Positions 32,412-41,081 of a DNA stretch of 64,000 nucleotides are shown here, piece by piece; positions within the stretch are counted from its first letter, which is position 1; every line of letters begins with the position of its first letter. The stretch spans positions 1-64,000 of the forward strand of contig NZ_MDET01000005.1 in NCBI RefSeq assembly GCF_002075885.1, in the 5' to 3' direction. Source of the DNA: Manganibacter manganicus (GTDB lineage: Bacteria > Pseudomonadota > Alphaproteobacteria > Rhizobiales > Rhizobiaceae). The notes under the pieces were generated by a model, which ran no database searches, was not told the DNA's origin, and was given only the letters and a program-made list of their open reading frames with translations. A program made the position numbers and the translations under genes.

Positions 32412-32926
32412 GCGCCAAACCACCCCCCAAATGGATGGGTCATCCGCTGCCCGATGACGTCATCTCGGACCTGACCCTGGTCCAGCTGACCTGGCAGGAG
32501 CGCAGGATCGAGCACTGGATCCGCTTCGGCCGTCCGGCCTACGAGCGGACCCTGAACCGGGCGAGCCGCATTGTCGGCTTCGCGCCCGGAACCATCTTCG
32601 CCTTCGTCCGGTGGGCGGCGAACGGCTTCGGCACGGTTATCTCGCGCATCGACATCCTGCGCGCGGTTCCGATCGGCGCGCCGTATCAGACGCTGCCCTT
32701 CGTGCGCCCCGGCGGCGAACTGCTGCTCAAGATCCAGGGCTGGCCGAAAGTCGAGCGCGTGCTGCGGATGATCGACGTGATCGAGGCGCTCGCCATCGAC
32801 CCGGGCGACGTTTCCCCGGACTACTGGCGGCATCTCCACAACCGCCTGACCGCCGGCGAGGACGCGCATGCCTATAACTGGTCGCAGCACCGGGCGTGGC
32901 TGAAACGGCGGGGCGTTCTGCAATGA
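32408..32926 (+). CDS. DUF2840-domain protein
   Basis: A 172-residue protein of the DUF2840 family: TLVQLTWQERRIEHWIRFG, RIVGFAPGTIFAFVRWAANGFGTVISRIDILRAV and YQTLPFVRPGGELLLKIQGWPKVERVLRMID. The family is confined almost entirely to conjugative elements of Proteobacteria and lies between parA and traF; its role is unknown. It overlaps both neighbours by four bases (ATGA), so it is translated as part of the rdfS-rep-parA-traF transfer operon. Confidence 0.9.
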   Translation: MSAKPPPKWMGHPLPDDVISDLTLVQLTWQERRIEHWIRFGRPAYERTLNRASRIVGFAPGTIFAFVRWAANGFGTVISRIDILRAVPIGAPYQTLPFVRPGGELLLKIQGWPKVERVLRMIDVIEALAIDPGDVSPDYWRHLHNRLTAGEDAHAYNWSQHRAWLKRRGVLQ

Positions 32927-33471
32927 ACGCGCGCCGCACCATTCTCTGGGCGACGGCCGGCGCCGCCGTGCTGATTGCCGCGCCAGCACTGTTCGCCTGG
33001 CCACCGCGTCTCATCTGGAACGCCTCGGCGAGCGCCCCCGTCGGGCTCTATGCCATGCACGCCGCCCGCCGGCTTGAGGTCGGCGATCTGGTCGCCGTCC
33101 GGCCGCCGGACGCGCTCGCGGCTTTTCTCGCCGGGCGCGGCTATTTGCCTCTCGACGTGCCGCTGATCAAGCGCGTGCTCGCGCTCGCCGGCACACAAGT
33201 CTGCCGGAAGGGCGCGACGATCATCGCCTACGACCACGTCTATGGCGAGGCGCTCGACCGCGACCGGCTCGGCCGCGCTCTGCCGCGCTGGCAGGGCTGC
33301 CGTGTGCTCGCCGAGGGCGAGGTATTCCTGATGAACTGGGACGCGGCCGACAGCCTCGACGGGCGGTATTTCGGGCCTCTGCCCGTCACCGCGATTACCG
33401 CGAAGCTTTCGCCGCTCTGGACCGACGAGGACGGCGACGGGCGCTTCGAATGGCGCGCGGGCGCGCGGTGA
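32923..33471 (+). CDS. traF: TraF-like S26 signal peptidase for conjugation
   Basis: A 182-residue inner-membrane serine protease. One N-terminal membrane segment (ILWATAGAAVLIAAPALFAW) is followed by the catalytic Ser37 in SAPVGLYAM and the general-base Lys83 in PLIKRVLALAG, the Ser-Lys dyad of S26 peptidases. GEVFLMNWDAADSLDGRYFGP is the conserved late box. In RP4, TraF matures and cyclises the TrbC pilin, which this element also encodes (42885). The start shares ATGA with the DUF2840 stop. Confidence 0.92.
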   Translation: MNARRTILWATAGAAVLIAAPALFAWPPRLIWNASASAPVGLYAMHAARRLEVGDLVAVRPPDALAAFLAGRGYLPLDVPLIKRVLALAGTQVCRKGATIIAYDHVYGEALDRDRLGRALPRWQGCRVLAEGEVFLMNWDAADSLDGRYFGPLPVTAITAKLSPLWTDEDGDGRFEWRAGAR

Positions 33472-33517
33472 CGGGCGGACAATAGACAGTTTCACAGCAG
33501 CAGAAAGGACGAGACCA

Positions 33518-33856
33518 ATGCCCCAGATCGGCGACTTCATCCGCGGCGAGGCTGGCTTTGCTGGACGCATCCAAACACTCATGCTCGACCTTGAGGTAAG
33601 CATCCTCCCCGCCGATCCGTCGGAGGCCGGAAACGCGCCGGACTACCGACTTTATCGCGGCGAGGGCGAGGACGTCCGCGAGATCGGCGCGGCCTGGAAC
33701 CGCACCGGCGAGAAGGCCGGCGACTATCTCTCGGTGCTGATCGACGATCCGATGCTCGCCCATCCGATCCGCGCCAACCTGTTCCGGAACGGCGGCGATG
33801 CCACTGCTTGGTCGCTGCACTGGAACCGGCCGCCGAAGCGCGACGGAAAGGACTGA
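33518..33856 (+). CDS. DUF736-domain protein
   Basis: A 112-residue soluble protein starting MPQIGDFIRGEAGFAGRIQTLMLDLEVSILPA and including DYRLYRGEGEDVREIGAAWNRTGEKAGDYLSVLIDDP, typical of DUF736, a family found next to traF and the transglycosylase gene on many ICEs and plasmids. Function is unknown. The ATG has AAGGACGAG upstream, and the gene ends 3 bp before the transglycosylase start. Confidence 0.9.
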   Translation: MPQIGDFIRGEAGFAGRIQTLMLDLEVSILPADPSEAGNAPDYRLYRGEGEDVREIGAAWNRTGEKAGDYLSVLIDDPMLAHPIRANLFRNGGDATAWSLHWNRPPKRDGKD

Positions 33857-33859
33857 GCG

Positions 33860-34615
33860 ATGCCGATTCCTCACATGGATCGATACCGCCCGCGTGCGGC
33901 CGGGCGTCCACACGGCGCCCGCCGCTTCGCCTCTCTCCTTCTTTCCGGCCTGCTCCTCGGCCTCCCACCGGGCGCGGCCGTTGTAGCACAAGGCGCGACC
34001 TCCGCCCTGCAATCCGAGGCCGGTCCCTATGCCGGCTTCATCGCGGAGGCGGCGCGGCGCTTCGCCATTCCGGAGCCCTGGATCCGCGCCGTGATGGGCG
34101 TCGAGAGCGCCGGCGATCCGCGCGCCGTCTCCTCCGCCGGCGCGATGGGCCTGATGCAGGTCATGCCGAACACCTGGGACGAGCTTCGGCTCCGCCACCG
34201 GCTCGGGCCCGATCCCTTCGCGCCGCGCGACAACATCCTCGCCGGCGTCGCTTACTTGCGCGAGATGTTCACCCGCTACGGCAACACGGCCGCAATGCTT
34301 GCGGCCTACAATGCCGGTCCGGAGCGCTACGACGAATATCTCGCGGACGGCCGGGCACTGCCCGCCGAGACCCGCGCCTATGTCGCGAAGCTCGCGCCTC
34401 TCCTTGACGGTTCGGTGTTGCCGGAGACTGCTGCGCAACCGTCCGACTGGCGTGAGGCGGACATCTTCGTCGGCGATTCCGATGCAGGTGAAACGCAGAC
34501 CGGCCGCACACCTGACGGTACTCCGCCTGCACCGCCAGCCGGCGCCGACGGGTTGGCGCCGGCACCGACAGGCGGGATCTTCGTCGCCCGATCCGGCGCG
34601 GGAGGGGCGCAATGA
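33860..34615 (+). CDS. Conjugal lytic transglycosylase
   Basis: A 251-residue periplasmic muramidase that opens peptidoglycan for the mating channel. A signal segment (ASLLLSGLLLGLPPGAAVVAQG) precedes a Slt70-type domain: Glu82 in MGVESAGDPRAVSSAGAMGLMQVMPNTW is the catalytic acid, and AMLAAYNAGPERYDEY is the closing motif. The C-terminal 60 residues are proline-rich and probably unstructured. It corresponds to VirB1/TrbN-type proteins and belongs to the transfer operon. Confidence 0.92.
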   Translation: MPIPHMDRYRPRAAGRPHGARRFASLLLSGLLLGLPPGAAVVAQGATSALQSEAGPYAGFIAEAARRFAIPEPWIRAVMGVESAGDPRAVSSAGAMGLMQVMPNTWDELRLRHRLGPDPFAPRDNILAGVAYLREMFTRYGNTAAMLAAYNAGPERYDEYLADGRALPAETRAYVAKLAPLLDGSVLPETAAQPSDWREADIFVGDSDAGETQTGRTPDGTPPAPPAGADGLAPAPTGGIFVARSGAGGAQ

Positions 34616-34862
34616 TGGCAATCGCGGCAGGGCGTGACCTGGCGGGTCTTTGGAAAGGTTCGGCGGAAAGGAGGACCGGGAGGAGAGGCGCGACGGAAAG
34701 AGGGCGAGATAAAAGCGCCTGCCACGAACGCCACAAGCCTCTGAAGAGGCTCGGCTTTTCGTGCGCAGGCGCGGCGGTCGCGGGCAGACTGCCCGGATTT
34801 TGTGAGGCATTTCAATCCTCCGGCCTGCACAGCGGGGTTTCTTGGCTTCCGGGAGGCACCGC
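34616..34862 (+). other. Intergenic region with large hairpin, candidate oriT
   Basis: GCGCCTGC-CACGAA (34715-34728) pairs with TTCGTG-C-GCAGGCGC (34758-34772): 14 pairs and one bulged base. A second perfect hairpin AGCCTC-TGAA-GAGGCT (34736-34751) lies in its loop. The region is next to the relaxase gene, where origins of transfer normally lie. A possible 84-codon frame across it would be disrupted by this structure and has no similarity. Confidence 0.55.
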
Positions 34863-36629
34863 ATGAGCGATCCCGACCGCGAGTTCCGCATCCGTCCCGG
34901 CAAGCCACGCACGACCCCTGCGCCGCGCACCAAGGGCTTCATCGACCAGGTGCTGCGCGCCGCCCAGAAATCCGGTCATACCTCATCGTCCCCAGCGTCG
35001 AAGGGCAGGGGGCGCTCGACCTTCGGCCGCGGACACAACCGCTTCGGCCACTCGCGGCTGTTTTCGCCGGCGCGGCGGGTCGTCGTGAAGGCGCGCATCG
35101 CCCGGCACAAGGGCCGTGCCTATCGCGCCGCGCCGATGATGAAACACCTCTCCTATCTGAAGCGCGAAGGGGTCAGCCGGGACGGGGAGAAGGGCCTGCT
35201 CTTCGACGCGGAGCATGACCGGGCCGACGATCCGGGATTTGCCGGGCGCTGCGAGGAGGATCGGCATCACTTCCGCTTCATCGTCTCGCCGGAGGATGCG
35301 GGCCAGATGGAGGACCTCAAGGCGTTCACCCGCGATCTCGTCAAACAGATGGAGGCCGATCTCGGCACGAAGCTCGACTGGGTCGCGGTCGATCACTGGA
35401 ACACCGACAATCCGCATGTGCATCTTCTCGTCCGCGGTGTCGACGAGACGGGCGCCGATCTGGTGATCTCGCGCGACTATATCAGTTCCGGTCTGCGCTC
35501 GCGCGCCGAGGACCTGGTCGCCCAGGAACTCGGGCCGAAGCCCGAGCACGAGATCCGAAACGCCCTGGAACTCGAAGTGACGGCCGAGCGCTGGACCCGG
35601 CTTGACCGCGAGGTCCGCGCCCGCGCCGACGACCTTGGCCTCGTCGATCTGCGTCCCGAGGCGAAGGGTCCTAATGATCCCGAATTGCGCCGGCTGATGA
35701 TCGGCCGGCTCCAGCACCTGCGGAAACTTGGCCTCGCCTACGAGGGCGGCCCCGGCGAATGGATGGTCGGGCTCGAGGCCGAGCGTACGCTGCGCGCGCT
35801 CGGCGAACGGGGAGATATGATCAAGACCATGCACCGGGCCTTCGCGGAACGCGGTCAGGATCGCGGTTTCTCGGACTTCGCGATCGACGACAGTGCAGCA
35901 GGGGCGCCGATCGTCGGCCGACTGGTTGAGAAGGGGCTGCATGACGAGCTCACGGGCGAAGCCTACGCCGTCATCGATGGCACCGACGGTCGTGCCCATC
36001 ATGTCCGCTTCCGCGGGCTGGACGCTTTCGAGCATGCCCCGCCCGAAGGAGGCATCGTCGAGGTCCGCCGCCTCGGCGGTCCGGATGATAAGCGCCCGAC
36101 ACTTGTCCTCGCCAACCGGTCCGATCTCGATCTCGCGCACCAGACCACGGCACCGGGTGCCACCTGGCTCGATCACCGGCTCGTCGAGCAGGAGGCGATG
36201 CCGCTTGCCATGGGCGGTTTCGGGCGCGAGGTACGTGAGGCGATGGACGCTCGCGCCGGGCACCTCACCGGCGAAGGCCTGGCCCGCCGGCAGGGCCAGC
36301 GCGTTCTTCTGCAGCGCAACCTGCTCGCAACCCTGCGCCGCCGCGAGCTCGATGCCGTGGGTGCGAAACTCGCGGACGAGACCGGTCTGCCGCATCACCC
36401 GGTCAAGGCCGGCGAGCATGTCGCCGGCACCTACCGTCGGCAGTTGGCCCTCTCTTCCGGCCGTTACGCGCTGATCGAGGGTATCGGACCGGACGGCGGC
36501 CCCGGCTTCCAGCTCGTGCCCTGGTCCCGCGAGATCGAGAACAAACTCGGTCAGCACGTCACCGGCGTCGTGCGTGGCAATGGTGGTATCGATTGGAGCC
36601 TGGGGCGGAAGCGGGGCCTGGGGATATGA
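34863..36629 (+). CDS. rlxS: RlxS-type relaxase (DUF3363 C-terminal domain)
   Basis: A 588-residue relaxase. The N-terminal half has the MOBP-like metal site: His178 in AVDHWNTDNPHVHLLVRG with His185 and His187. Upstream of that is RHHFRFIVSPEDAGQMEDLKAFTRDLV, usual for this group. The C-terminal half is DUF3363 (ARRQGQRVLLQRNLLATLRRRELDAVGAKLADETGL). It nicks oriT, becomes covalently attached through a tyrosine and leads the strand through TraG and the Trb channel. The ATG at 34863 has GGGAGG upstream; the in-frame start at 34842 would precede that site. The candidate oriT lies directly upstream. Confidence 0.9.
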   Translation: MSDPDREFRIRPGKPRTTPAPRTKGFIDQVLRAAQKSGHTSSSPASKGRGRSTFGRGHNRFGHSRLFSPARRVVVKARIARHKGRAYRAAPMMKHLSYLKREGVSRDGEKGLLFDAEHDRADDPGFAGRCEEDRHHFRFIVSPEDAGQMEDLKAFTRDLVKQMEADLGTKLDWVAVDHWNTDNPHVHLLVRGVDETGADLVISRDYISSGLRSRAEDLVAQELGPKPEHEIRNALELEVTAERWTRLDREVRARADDLGLVDLRPEAKGPNDPELRRLMIGRLQHLRKLGLAYEGGPGEWMVGLEAERTLRALGERGDMIKTMHRAFAERGQDRGFSDFAIDDSAAGAPIVGRLVEKGLHDELTGEAYAVIDGTDGRAHHVRFRGLDAFEHAPPEGGIVEVRRLGGPDDKRPTLVLANRSDLDLAHQTTAPGATWLDHRLVEQEAMPLAMGGFGREVREAMDARAGHLTGEGLARRQGQRVLLQRNLLATLRRRELDAVGAKLADETGLPHHPVKAGEHVAGTYRRQLALSSGRYALIEGIGPDGGPGFQLVPWSREIENKLGQHVTGVVRGNGGIDWSLGRKRGLGI

Positions 36630-36718
36630 GGTGAGGAGTTAGGAGTGACAGCCTGCAAAAGTACCGAATGCCGGCACACTGCTCTTGGCGATTCGACGCG
36701 ATTTTGCGATGAAGCGAC

Positions 36719-37693
36719 ATGCCACTTGACCTGTTTAACCCCATCGTTCCAGAGAGCCGACTACATCCCAACTTCACGCGTCTCGTCGGTGAAGCTGACG
36801 ATGGTATTCGCGCCGTGCTCCGCGATTGGGCGGACGGCTTCGCCGACAGGGATGGCAAGTTTGTCAATGAGTTTCAGCGGACGTTCAATTCCTCCTGGTG
36901 GGAGCTCTATCTTTACGCGGTCCTGAAGAGTCTCGGAATACGGGTGGATTTTTCCTTCGACGCTCCGGACTTTGTTGCGCCGGATGCGAACCTTGCGATC
37001 GAGGCGGTCATCTCGGCCCAGGGCCAGGGTATGACGCCGGAATGGGAGAAGACGATCAAGGACCTGACAAACACCGGAGAGATCGGCGCACGGTATCTTG
37101 AGAACCTGGTCCGGCTTTCCAACAGCATCGATTCCAAGGTGCGCCGATATCGCGAGCGCTATTCGCGTCTGCCACACATGCAGGGGAATGCCTATGTCAT
37201 TGCGATCCACAACTTCGCCACCCCGGATGCGCACCAATTGGGTGACGTGGCGATGCAGCGGCTTCTTTACGATGTCTGGGAAGAAGGAGAATTCCTGAAG
37301 GACGGTCGGATTCCCTTGCCGACAGGATTATTCCTTGACGACCGGATGAGTGAGGTCAGTGGAATTCTCTTCAGTAGCTTGGCCACGTTCGGTAAGGCCC
37401 GTGCCCTGGCGAACTGCGAAGGCACCTTTATCTTCCAGGCAATTCGCATCCGTAACAATGTCGAGCCGATCACGATCGGAGCGAGGAAATCGAACTACCG
37501 GGAAAGCCTGCGCGACGGTCTTCGTCTTTTTCACAATCCGAACGCGGCCATTCCGCTCTCGGATGGCTTGTTCGCGCCCGATGACATCAGGGAATTCCGG
37601 CTGGTCGATGATGAGATCTGGACCAGTTGTCATCCGGACGGCGATCTCTGCATGCGCCAGGTGCAGGCGATCCATGTGCGGCCCGCGACATGA
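36719..37693 (+). CDS. Unrecognised protein, nuclease-like N-terminal half; first gene of a cargo pair
   Basis: A 324-residue soluble protein that I cannot assign to a family. FNSSWWELYLYAVLKSLGIRVDFSFDAPDFVAPDANLAIEAVIS has a Glu in the first helix, then PDF and a beta-strand ending IEAV, reminiscent of a restriction-endonuclease fold in which the final Lys is missing or displaced. The C-terminal half (LFHNPNAAIPLSDGLFAPDDIREF) is unfamiliar. It sits between the relaxase and TraG, normally adjacent in this ICE type, so it is probably accessory cargo. Its stop overlaps the next start (ATGA); the two probably act together. Confidence 0.6.
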   Translation: MPLDLFNPIVPESRLHPNFTRLVGEADDGIRAVLRDWADGFADRDGKFVNEFQRTFNSSWWELYLYAVLKSLGIRVDFSFDAPDFVAPDANLAIEAVISAQGQGMTPEWEKTIKDLTNTGEIGARYLENLVRLSNSIDSKVRRYRERYSRLPHMQGNAYVIAIHNFATPDAHQLGDVAMQRLLYDVWEEGEFLKDGRIPLPTGLFLDDRMSEVSGILFSSLATFGKARALANCEGTFIFQAIRIRNNVEPITIGARKSNYRESLRDGLRLFHNPNAAIPLSDGLFAPDDIREFRLVDDEIWTSCHPDGDLCMRQVQAIHVRPAT

Positions 37694-38475
37694 TCAGCAT
37701 CAGCGAAAGGCTGTCCGAGTTTACTTACGGGTACGGCGTGGTCGAGGAGACCCGGCGATTGCTCGAGACGGTGGGATGGAATGCTGTACCCTTTCTGCCC
37801 AGCCTCGTGCATGAGCAGGAGGTCGGTTTTGACGTCGCCTTTTCAAAGCCCGGCGCCGTTCTCATGCTTCAGTTCAAGCTGGGCCACCAGCTCAGCCGCT
37901 TCAGGCGAAGCCATCCTGGTCAATCCATTCCGGCGCTAGCCAGGCCGTTCTGGCGCTTTCAGGTCGACACAGGCGAGCATCAGTTTCTGAGACTGTGGTC
38001 GTCCGAGGTTCTCGGTGCAGAGGTCTACTACGTTGCGCCACGCTTTGCCGACTGGGCCCGTTATGAGTTGCTGTTCCGATCGGGCAAGGTCCTCGAACAG
38101 TCCTTGCTGATCACGCCGTCGGAAATCCGGAACGCGACGCCAGGTCCGACGGCCGAGCACCGGATCGTGTACGATCGTTCACGGCGATATGTCTGCTCGG
38201 ATCCGGTTGAGACCCCCGATGTGAAGGTCGACGACCTTGTGCAACGCATTGCGGCCCGCGGCGCAAAGAAAGATGAGCCGCTTGCATACACGGTTAAACG
38301 ATTGGCCAATGAGCAAACCGAAGGGCGCGCGACAAGGCGGCTATCGCAGGGCCAGCGCGAGCAGCTCCGTGACCGTGCCAGAACGCCCGCCGAAGGAGAT
38401 GCCGCCGTCTTCGCTCTGGAGGCCTGGCTTCAGGGTGCCCAGACGATCTTCGTCGGTCAGCCAGTCGAGCTTTAG
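37690..38475 (+). CDS. Unrecognised protein with D...QxK nuclease-like motif; second gene of a cargo pair
   Basis: A 261-residue protein, MISISERLSEFTYGYGVVEETRRLLETVGWNAVPFLPS, with EVGFDVAFSKPGAVLMLQFKLG, that is Glu/Asp, a turn and a strand ending QFK, which fits a PD-(D/E)XK variant (compare LALFQMKWQ in the protein at 2635). The C-terminal third is charged (RRLSQGQREQLRDRARTPAE). It starts within the stop of the preceding gene and lies inside the transfer region. An anti-phage or plasmid-competition role is a reasonable guess only; I do not know the function. Confidence 0.6.
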   Translation: MISISERLSEFTYGYGVVEETRRLLETVGWNAVPFLPSLVHEQEVGFDVAFSKPGAVLMLQFKLGHQLSRFRRSHPGQSIPALARPFWRFQVDTGEHQFLRLWSSEVLGAEVYYVAPRFADWARYELLFRSGKVLEQSLLITPSEIRNATPGPTAEHRIVYDRSRRYVCSDPVETPDVKVDDLVQRIAARGAKKDEPLAYTVKRLANEQTEGRATRRLSQGQREQLRDRARTPAEGDAAVFALEAWLQGAQTIFVGQPVEL

Positions 38476-38629
38476 ACCGGCTAACCTTCGAAAATTCGTC
38501 GACCCGCGAGCGCACCTCGCAAAGGCAAAGCCATTCAGGCTGTCCCATTTTCTCGCTATCGCCCTCTGCCGTGCGCTGCTTATCGGGCTGCTCTTGAAAG
38601 GGCATCTTGCGGCCTGATCATGGCGCCCC

Positions 38630-40615
38630 ATGACCGCCACGAAAATCCTTTGGGGCCAGATCCTCATCGTCTTCCTGATCGTGCTTTCCACCACTTGGGG
38701 CGCCACGCAATGGGTCGCCTGGCGGCTGGGGTTCCAGGCGCAATTGGGCAATCCCTGGTTCGAGTTCCTCGGCATGCCGGTCTACCCGCCGCCGGCGATC
38801 TTCTGGTGGTGGTATTTCTATGACGCCTATGCGCGCGCCATCTTCTGGGAAGGCGGGGCCATCGCCGCCTCGGGCGGCTTTCTCACCATCGCCGTCGCCA
38901 TCACCCTTTCGGTGATGCGGGCCCGCGAGGCGGCAGATATCGACACCTATGGCTCCGCGCGATGGGCCGAGCAGAAAGAGATCGCGGCGGCAGGGCTGCT
39001 CGGTCCGGACGGGGTGCTGCTGGGGCGGCTCGGCCAGGACTATCTGCGCCATGACGGTCCGGAACACGTGCTCTGCTTCGCGCCGACCCGGTCGGGCAAG
39101 GGCGTCGGCCTCGTCGTTCCCTCGCTGCTCACCTGGCCGGGTTCGGCCATCGTCCACGACATCAAGGGCGAGAACTGGGAACTGACCGCAGGGTTCCGGG
39201 CAAGGCACGGTCGGGTGCTGCGCTTCGATCCGACCGGCATGAGTTCCTCCGCCTATAACCCGCTGCTCGAGGTGCGCCGCGGCGAGTGGGAGGTGCGCGA
39301 TGTCCAGAACATCGCCGACGTGCTGGTCGACCCCGAGGGTTCGCTCGAGCGCAGGAACCACTGGGAGAAGACCTCGCACTCGCTGCTGGTGGGCGCGATC
39401 CTGCACGTTCTTTATGCCGAAAAGGACAAGACCCTCGCCGGCGTCGCCGCCTTCCTCTCCGATCCGCGCCGTCCGATCGAGGCGACACTGAAGGCGATGA
39501 TGGCGACCCAGCATCTGGGCGAGGTGGGTCCGCATCCGGTGATCGCCTCCACGGCGCGGGAGCTCTTGAACAAATCTGACAACGAGCGCTCCGGCGTGCT
39601 CTCGACCGCCATGTCCTTTCTCGGGCTTTACCGCGACCCTGTCGTCGCCCACGTCACCCGGCGCTGCGACTGGCGCATCGCCGACCTGATCGCGAACGAC
39701 AAACCCGCCACGCTCTATCTCGTGGTGCCGCCCTCGGATATCTCGCGCACCAAGCCGCTGATCCGCCTGGTGCTCAATCAGATCGGCCGTCGCCTCACCG
39801 AGGACCTGCACACCAAGAACCGCAAGCACCGGGTGCTGATGATGCTGGACGAGTTCCCGGCGCTCGGGCGGCTCGACTTCTTCGAAAGCGCGCTCGCCTT
39901 CATGGCGGGCTACGGCATTAAGAGTTTTTTGATCGCCCAGTCGCTCAACCAGATCGAGAAGGCCTATGGCCAGAACAATTCGATCCTCGACAACTGCCAT
40001 GTCCGGGTGAGCTTCGCCACCAATGACGAGCGCACCGCCAAGCGGGTGTCGGACGCGCTCGGCACCGCCACGGAGATGAAGGCGATGCGCAACTATGCCG
40101 GTCACCGGCTCGCCCCCTGGCTCGGCCATCTTATGGTCTCGCGCTCGGAGACCGCGCGGCAGTTGCTGACGCCTGGCGAGATCATGCAGCTGCCGCCCGA
40201 CGACGAGATCGTCATGGTGGCGGGGACGCCGCCGATCCGGGCGAGGAAGGCGCGCTACTACACGGATGCTCGCCTCACTGAGCGGGTGTTGCCGCCACCC
40301 GATCCGAAGGAGGAACCGGTTTCGGCACGCGAGGACGGCTGGTCGACGTTGCCGGCGCCGGAGCTGGATGTGGCGCAGGAGACCAAGGCAGGGGACGGTG
40401 ACGAGGACGAGGCGAATGCCGGGCTGCGGCGCGAGCCGGAATTGCCCGAGCATGTCGCCATCGTGCCCGAGACGGAGAAAGAACCCGCGCGGGAATTCGA
40501 GATGCTGGATGACGAGCCGGAGGACAATGCTCGCCAACGGCAGGCCCTGCGCGGCCAGATGCGGCAGATCGCCCGGCAGGCCAGCCTCGACCACGATGAC
40601 GGCACTGAGCTGTGA
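38630..40615 (+). CDS. traG: TraG/VirD4-type coupling protein
   Basis: A 661-residue inner-membrane ATPase that links the relaxosome to the mating channel. Two N-terminal membrane segments (ILIVFLIVLSTTWGATQWVAW and GGFLTIAVAITLSVM) precede Walker A, APTRSGKGVG at 151-160, and Walker B, MMLDEFPALG. GYGIKSFLIAQSLNQIEKAYGQNNSILDNCHVRVSFATND is the typical late T4CP block. The C-terminal 100 residues are acidic and probably bind the relaxase. It overlaps the preceding cargo only loosely (155-bp gap) and is followed at once by the CopG-like gene. Confidence 0.95.
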   Translation: MTATKILWGQILIVFLIVLSTTWGATQWVAWRLGFQAQLGNPWFEFLGMPVYPPPAIFWWWYFYDAYARAIFWEGGAIAASGGFLTIAVAITLSVMRAREAADIDTYGSARWAEQKEIAAAGLLGPDGVLLGRLGQDYLRHDGPEHVLCFAPTRSGKGVGLVVPSLLTWPGSAIVHDIKGENWELTAGFRARHGRVLRFDPTGMSSSAYNPLLEVRRGEWEVRDVQNIADVLVDPEGSLERRNHWEKTSHSLLVGAILHVLYAEKDKTLAGVAAFLSDPRRPIEATLKAMMATQHLGEVGPHPVIASTARELLNKSDNERSGVLSTAMSFLGLYRDPVVAHVTRRCDWRIADLIANDKPATLYLVVPPSDISRTKPLIRLVLNQIGRRLTEDLHTKNRKHRVLMMLDEFPALGRLDFFESALAFMAGYGIKSFLIAQSLNQIEKAYGQNNSILDNCHVRVSFATNDERTAKRVSDALGTATEMKAMRNYAGHRLAPWLGHLMVSRSETARQLLTPGEIMQLPPDDEIVMVAGTPPIRARKARYYTDARLTERVLPPPDPKEEPVSAREDGWSTLPAPELDVAQETKAGDGDEDEANAGLRREPELPEHVAIVPETEKEPAREFEMLDDEPEDNARQRQALRGQMRQIARQASLDHDDGTEL

Positions 40616-40625
40616 GGAGGCCGGC

Positions 40626-41051
40626 ATGCGCGACCGCCTGAACCTTTCACTGCCCGTCGAGATGATCGGCCGGATCAACGATCTGGCCGACCGCAAGCGC
40701 CTGACCCGCTCCGCCGTGGTCGAGGCGGCGGTCGAGTCTTTCCTGTCGCCCGATCATGCCGACCGGCAGGAGGCAGCGCTCACCAGACGGCTCGACCGGC
40801 TCACGCGCCAGGCGGCGCGGCTTGAACGCGACCAGCGCATCACCGCCGAGACCGTCGCGCTCTTCGTGCGCTTCTGGCTGACCATCACCCCGCCGATCGC
40901 GCCGGAGGACCAGGCCGCCGCTCAGGCCAAGGGCCGGGAGCGGTTCGAGGGCTTCGTCGAGACGCTCGGGCGGCGGATACAGAAGGGGCGGGGGTTCCTG
41001 GACGAGGTGCCGGCAGATGTGAAGGCCGCGCCTTCCGAACCGGGCGATTGA
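40626..41051 (+). CDS. CopG-like ribbon-helix-helix protein
   Basis: A 141-residue protein with an N-terminal ribbon-helix-helix: MRDRLNLSLPVEMIGRINDLADRKRLTRSAVVEAAVESFL. A coiled-coil-like helix (EAALTRRLDRLTRQAARLERDQRI) and a hydrophobic ETVALFVRFWLTITPP segment follow. A CopG-type gene between traG and trbB is a stable feature of this Trb cluster type. It is probably a local repressor of the trb operon or a relaxosome accessory protein. Confidence 0.85.
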   Translation: MRDRLNLSLPVEMIGRINDLADRKRLTRSAVVEAAVESFLSPDHADRQEAALTRRLDRLTRQAARLERDQRITAETVALFVRFWLTITPPIAPEDQAAAQAKGRERFEGFVETLGRRIQKGRGFLDEVPADVKAAPSEPGD

Positions 41052-41081
41052 CCGAACGGGGAGGGAGCTTTCCTGGCAGTG

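Noticed and set aside
34612..34866. 84-codon frame between transglycosylase and relaxase genes
   Set aside because: No similarity, crosses the large hairpin, and would overlap the relaxase start region; better read as intergenic oriT candidate.
38618..40696. 692-codon frame opposite traG
   Set aside because: Typical antisense shadow in GC-rich DNA; TraG on the plus strand has Walker motifs and membrane segments.
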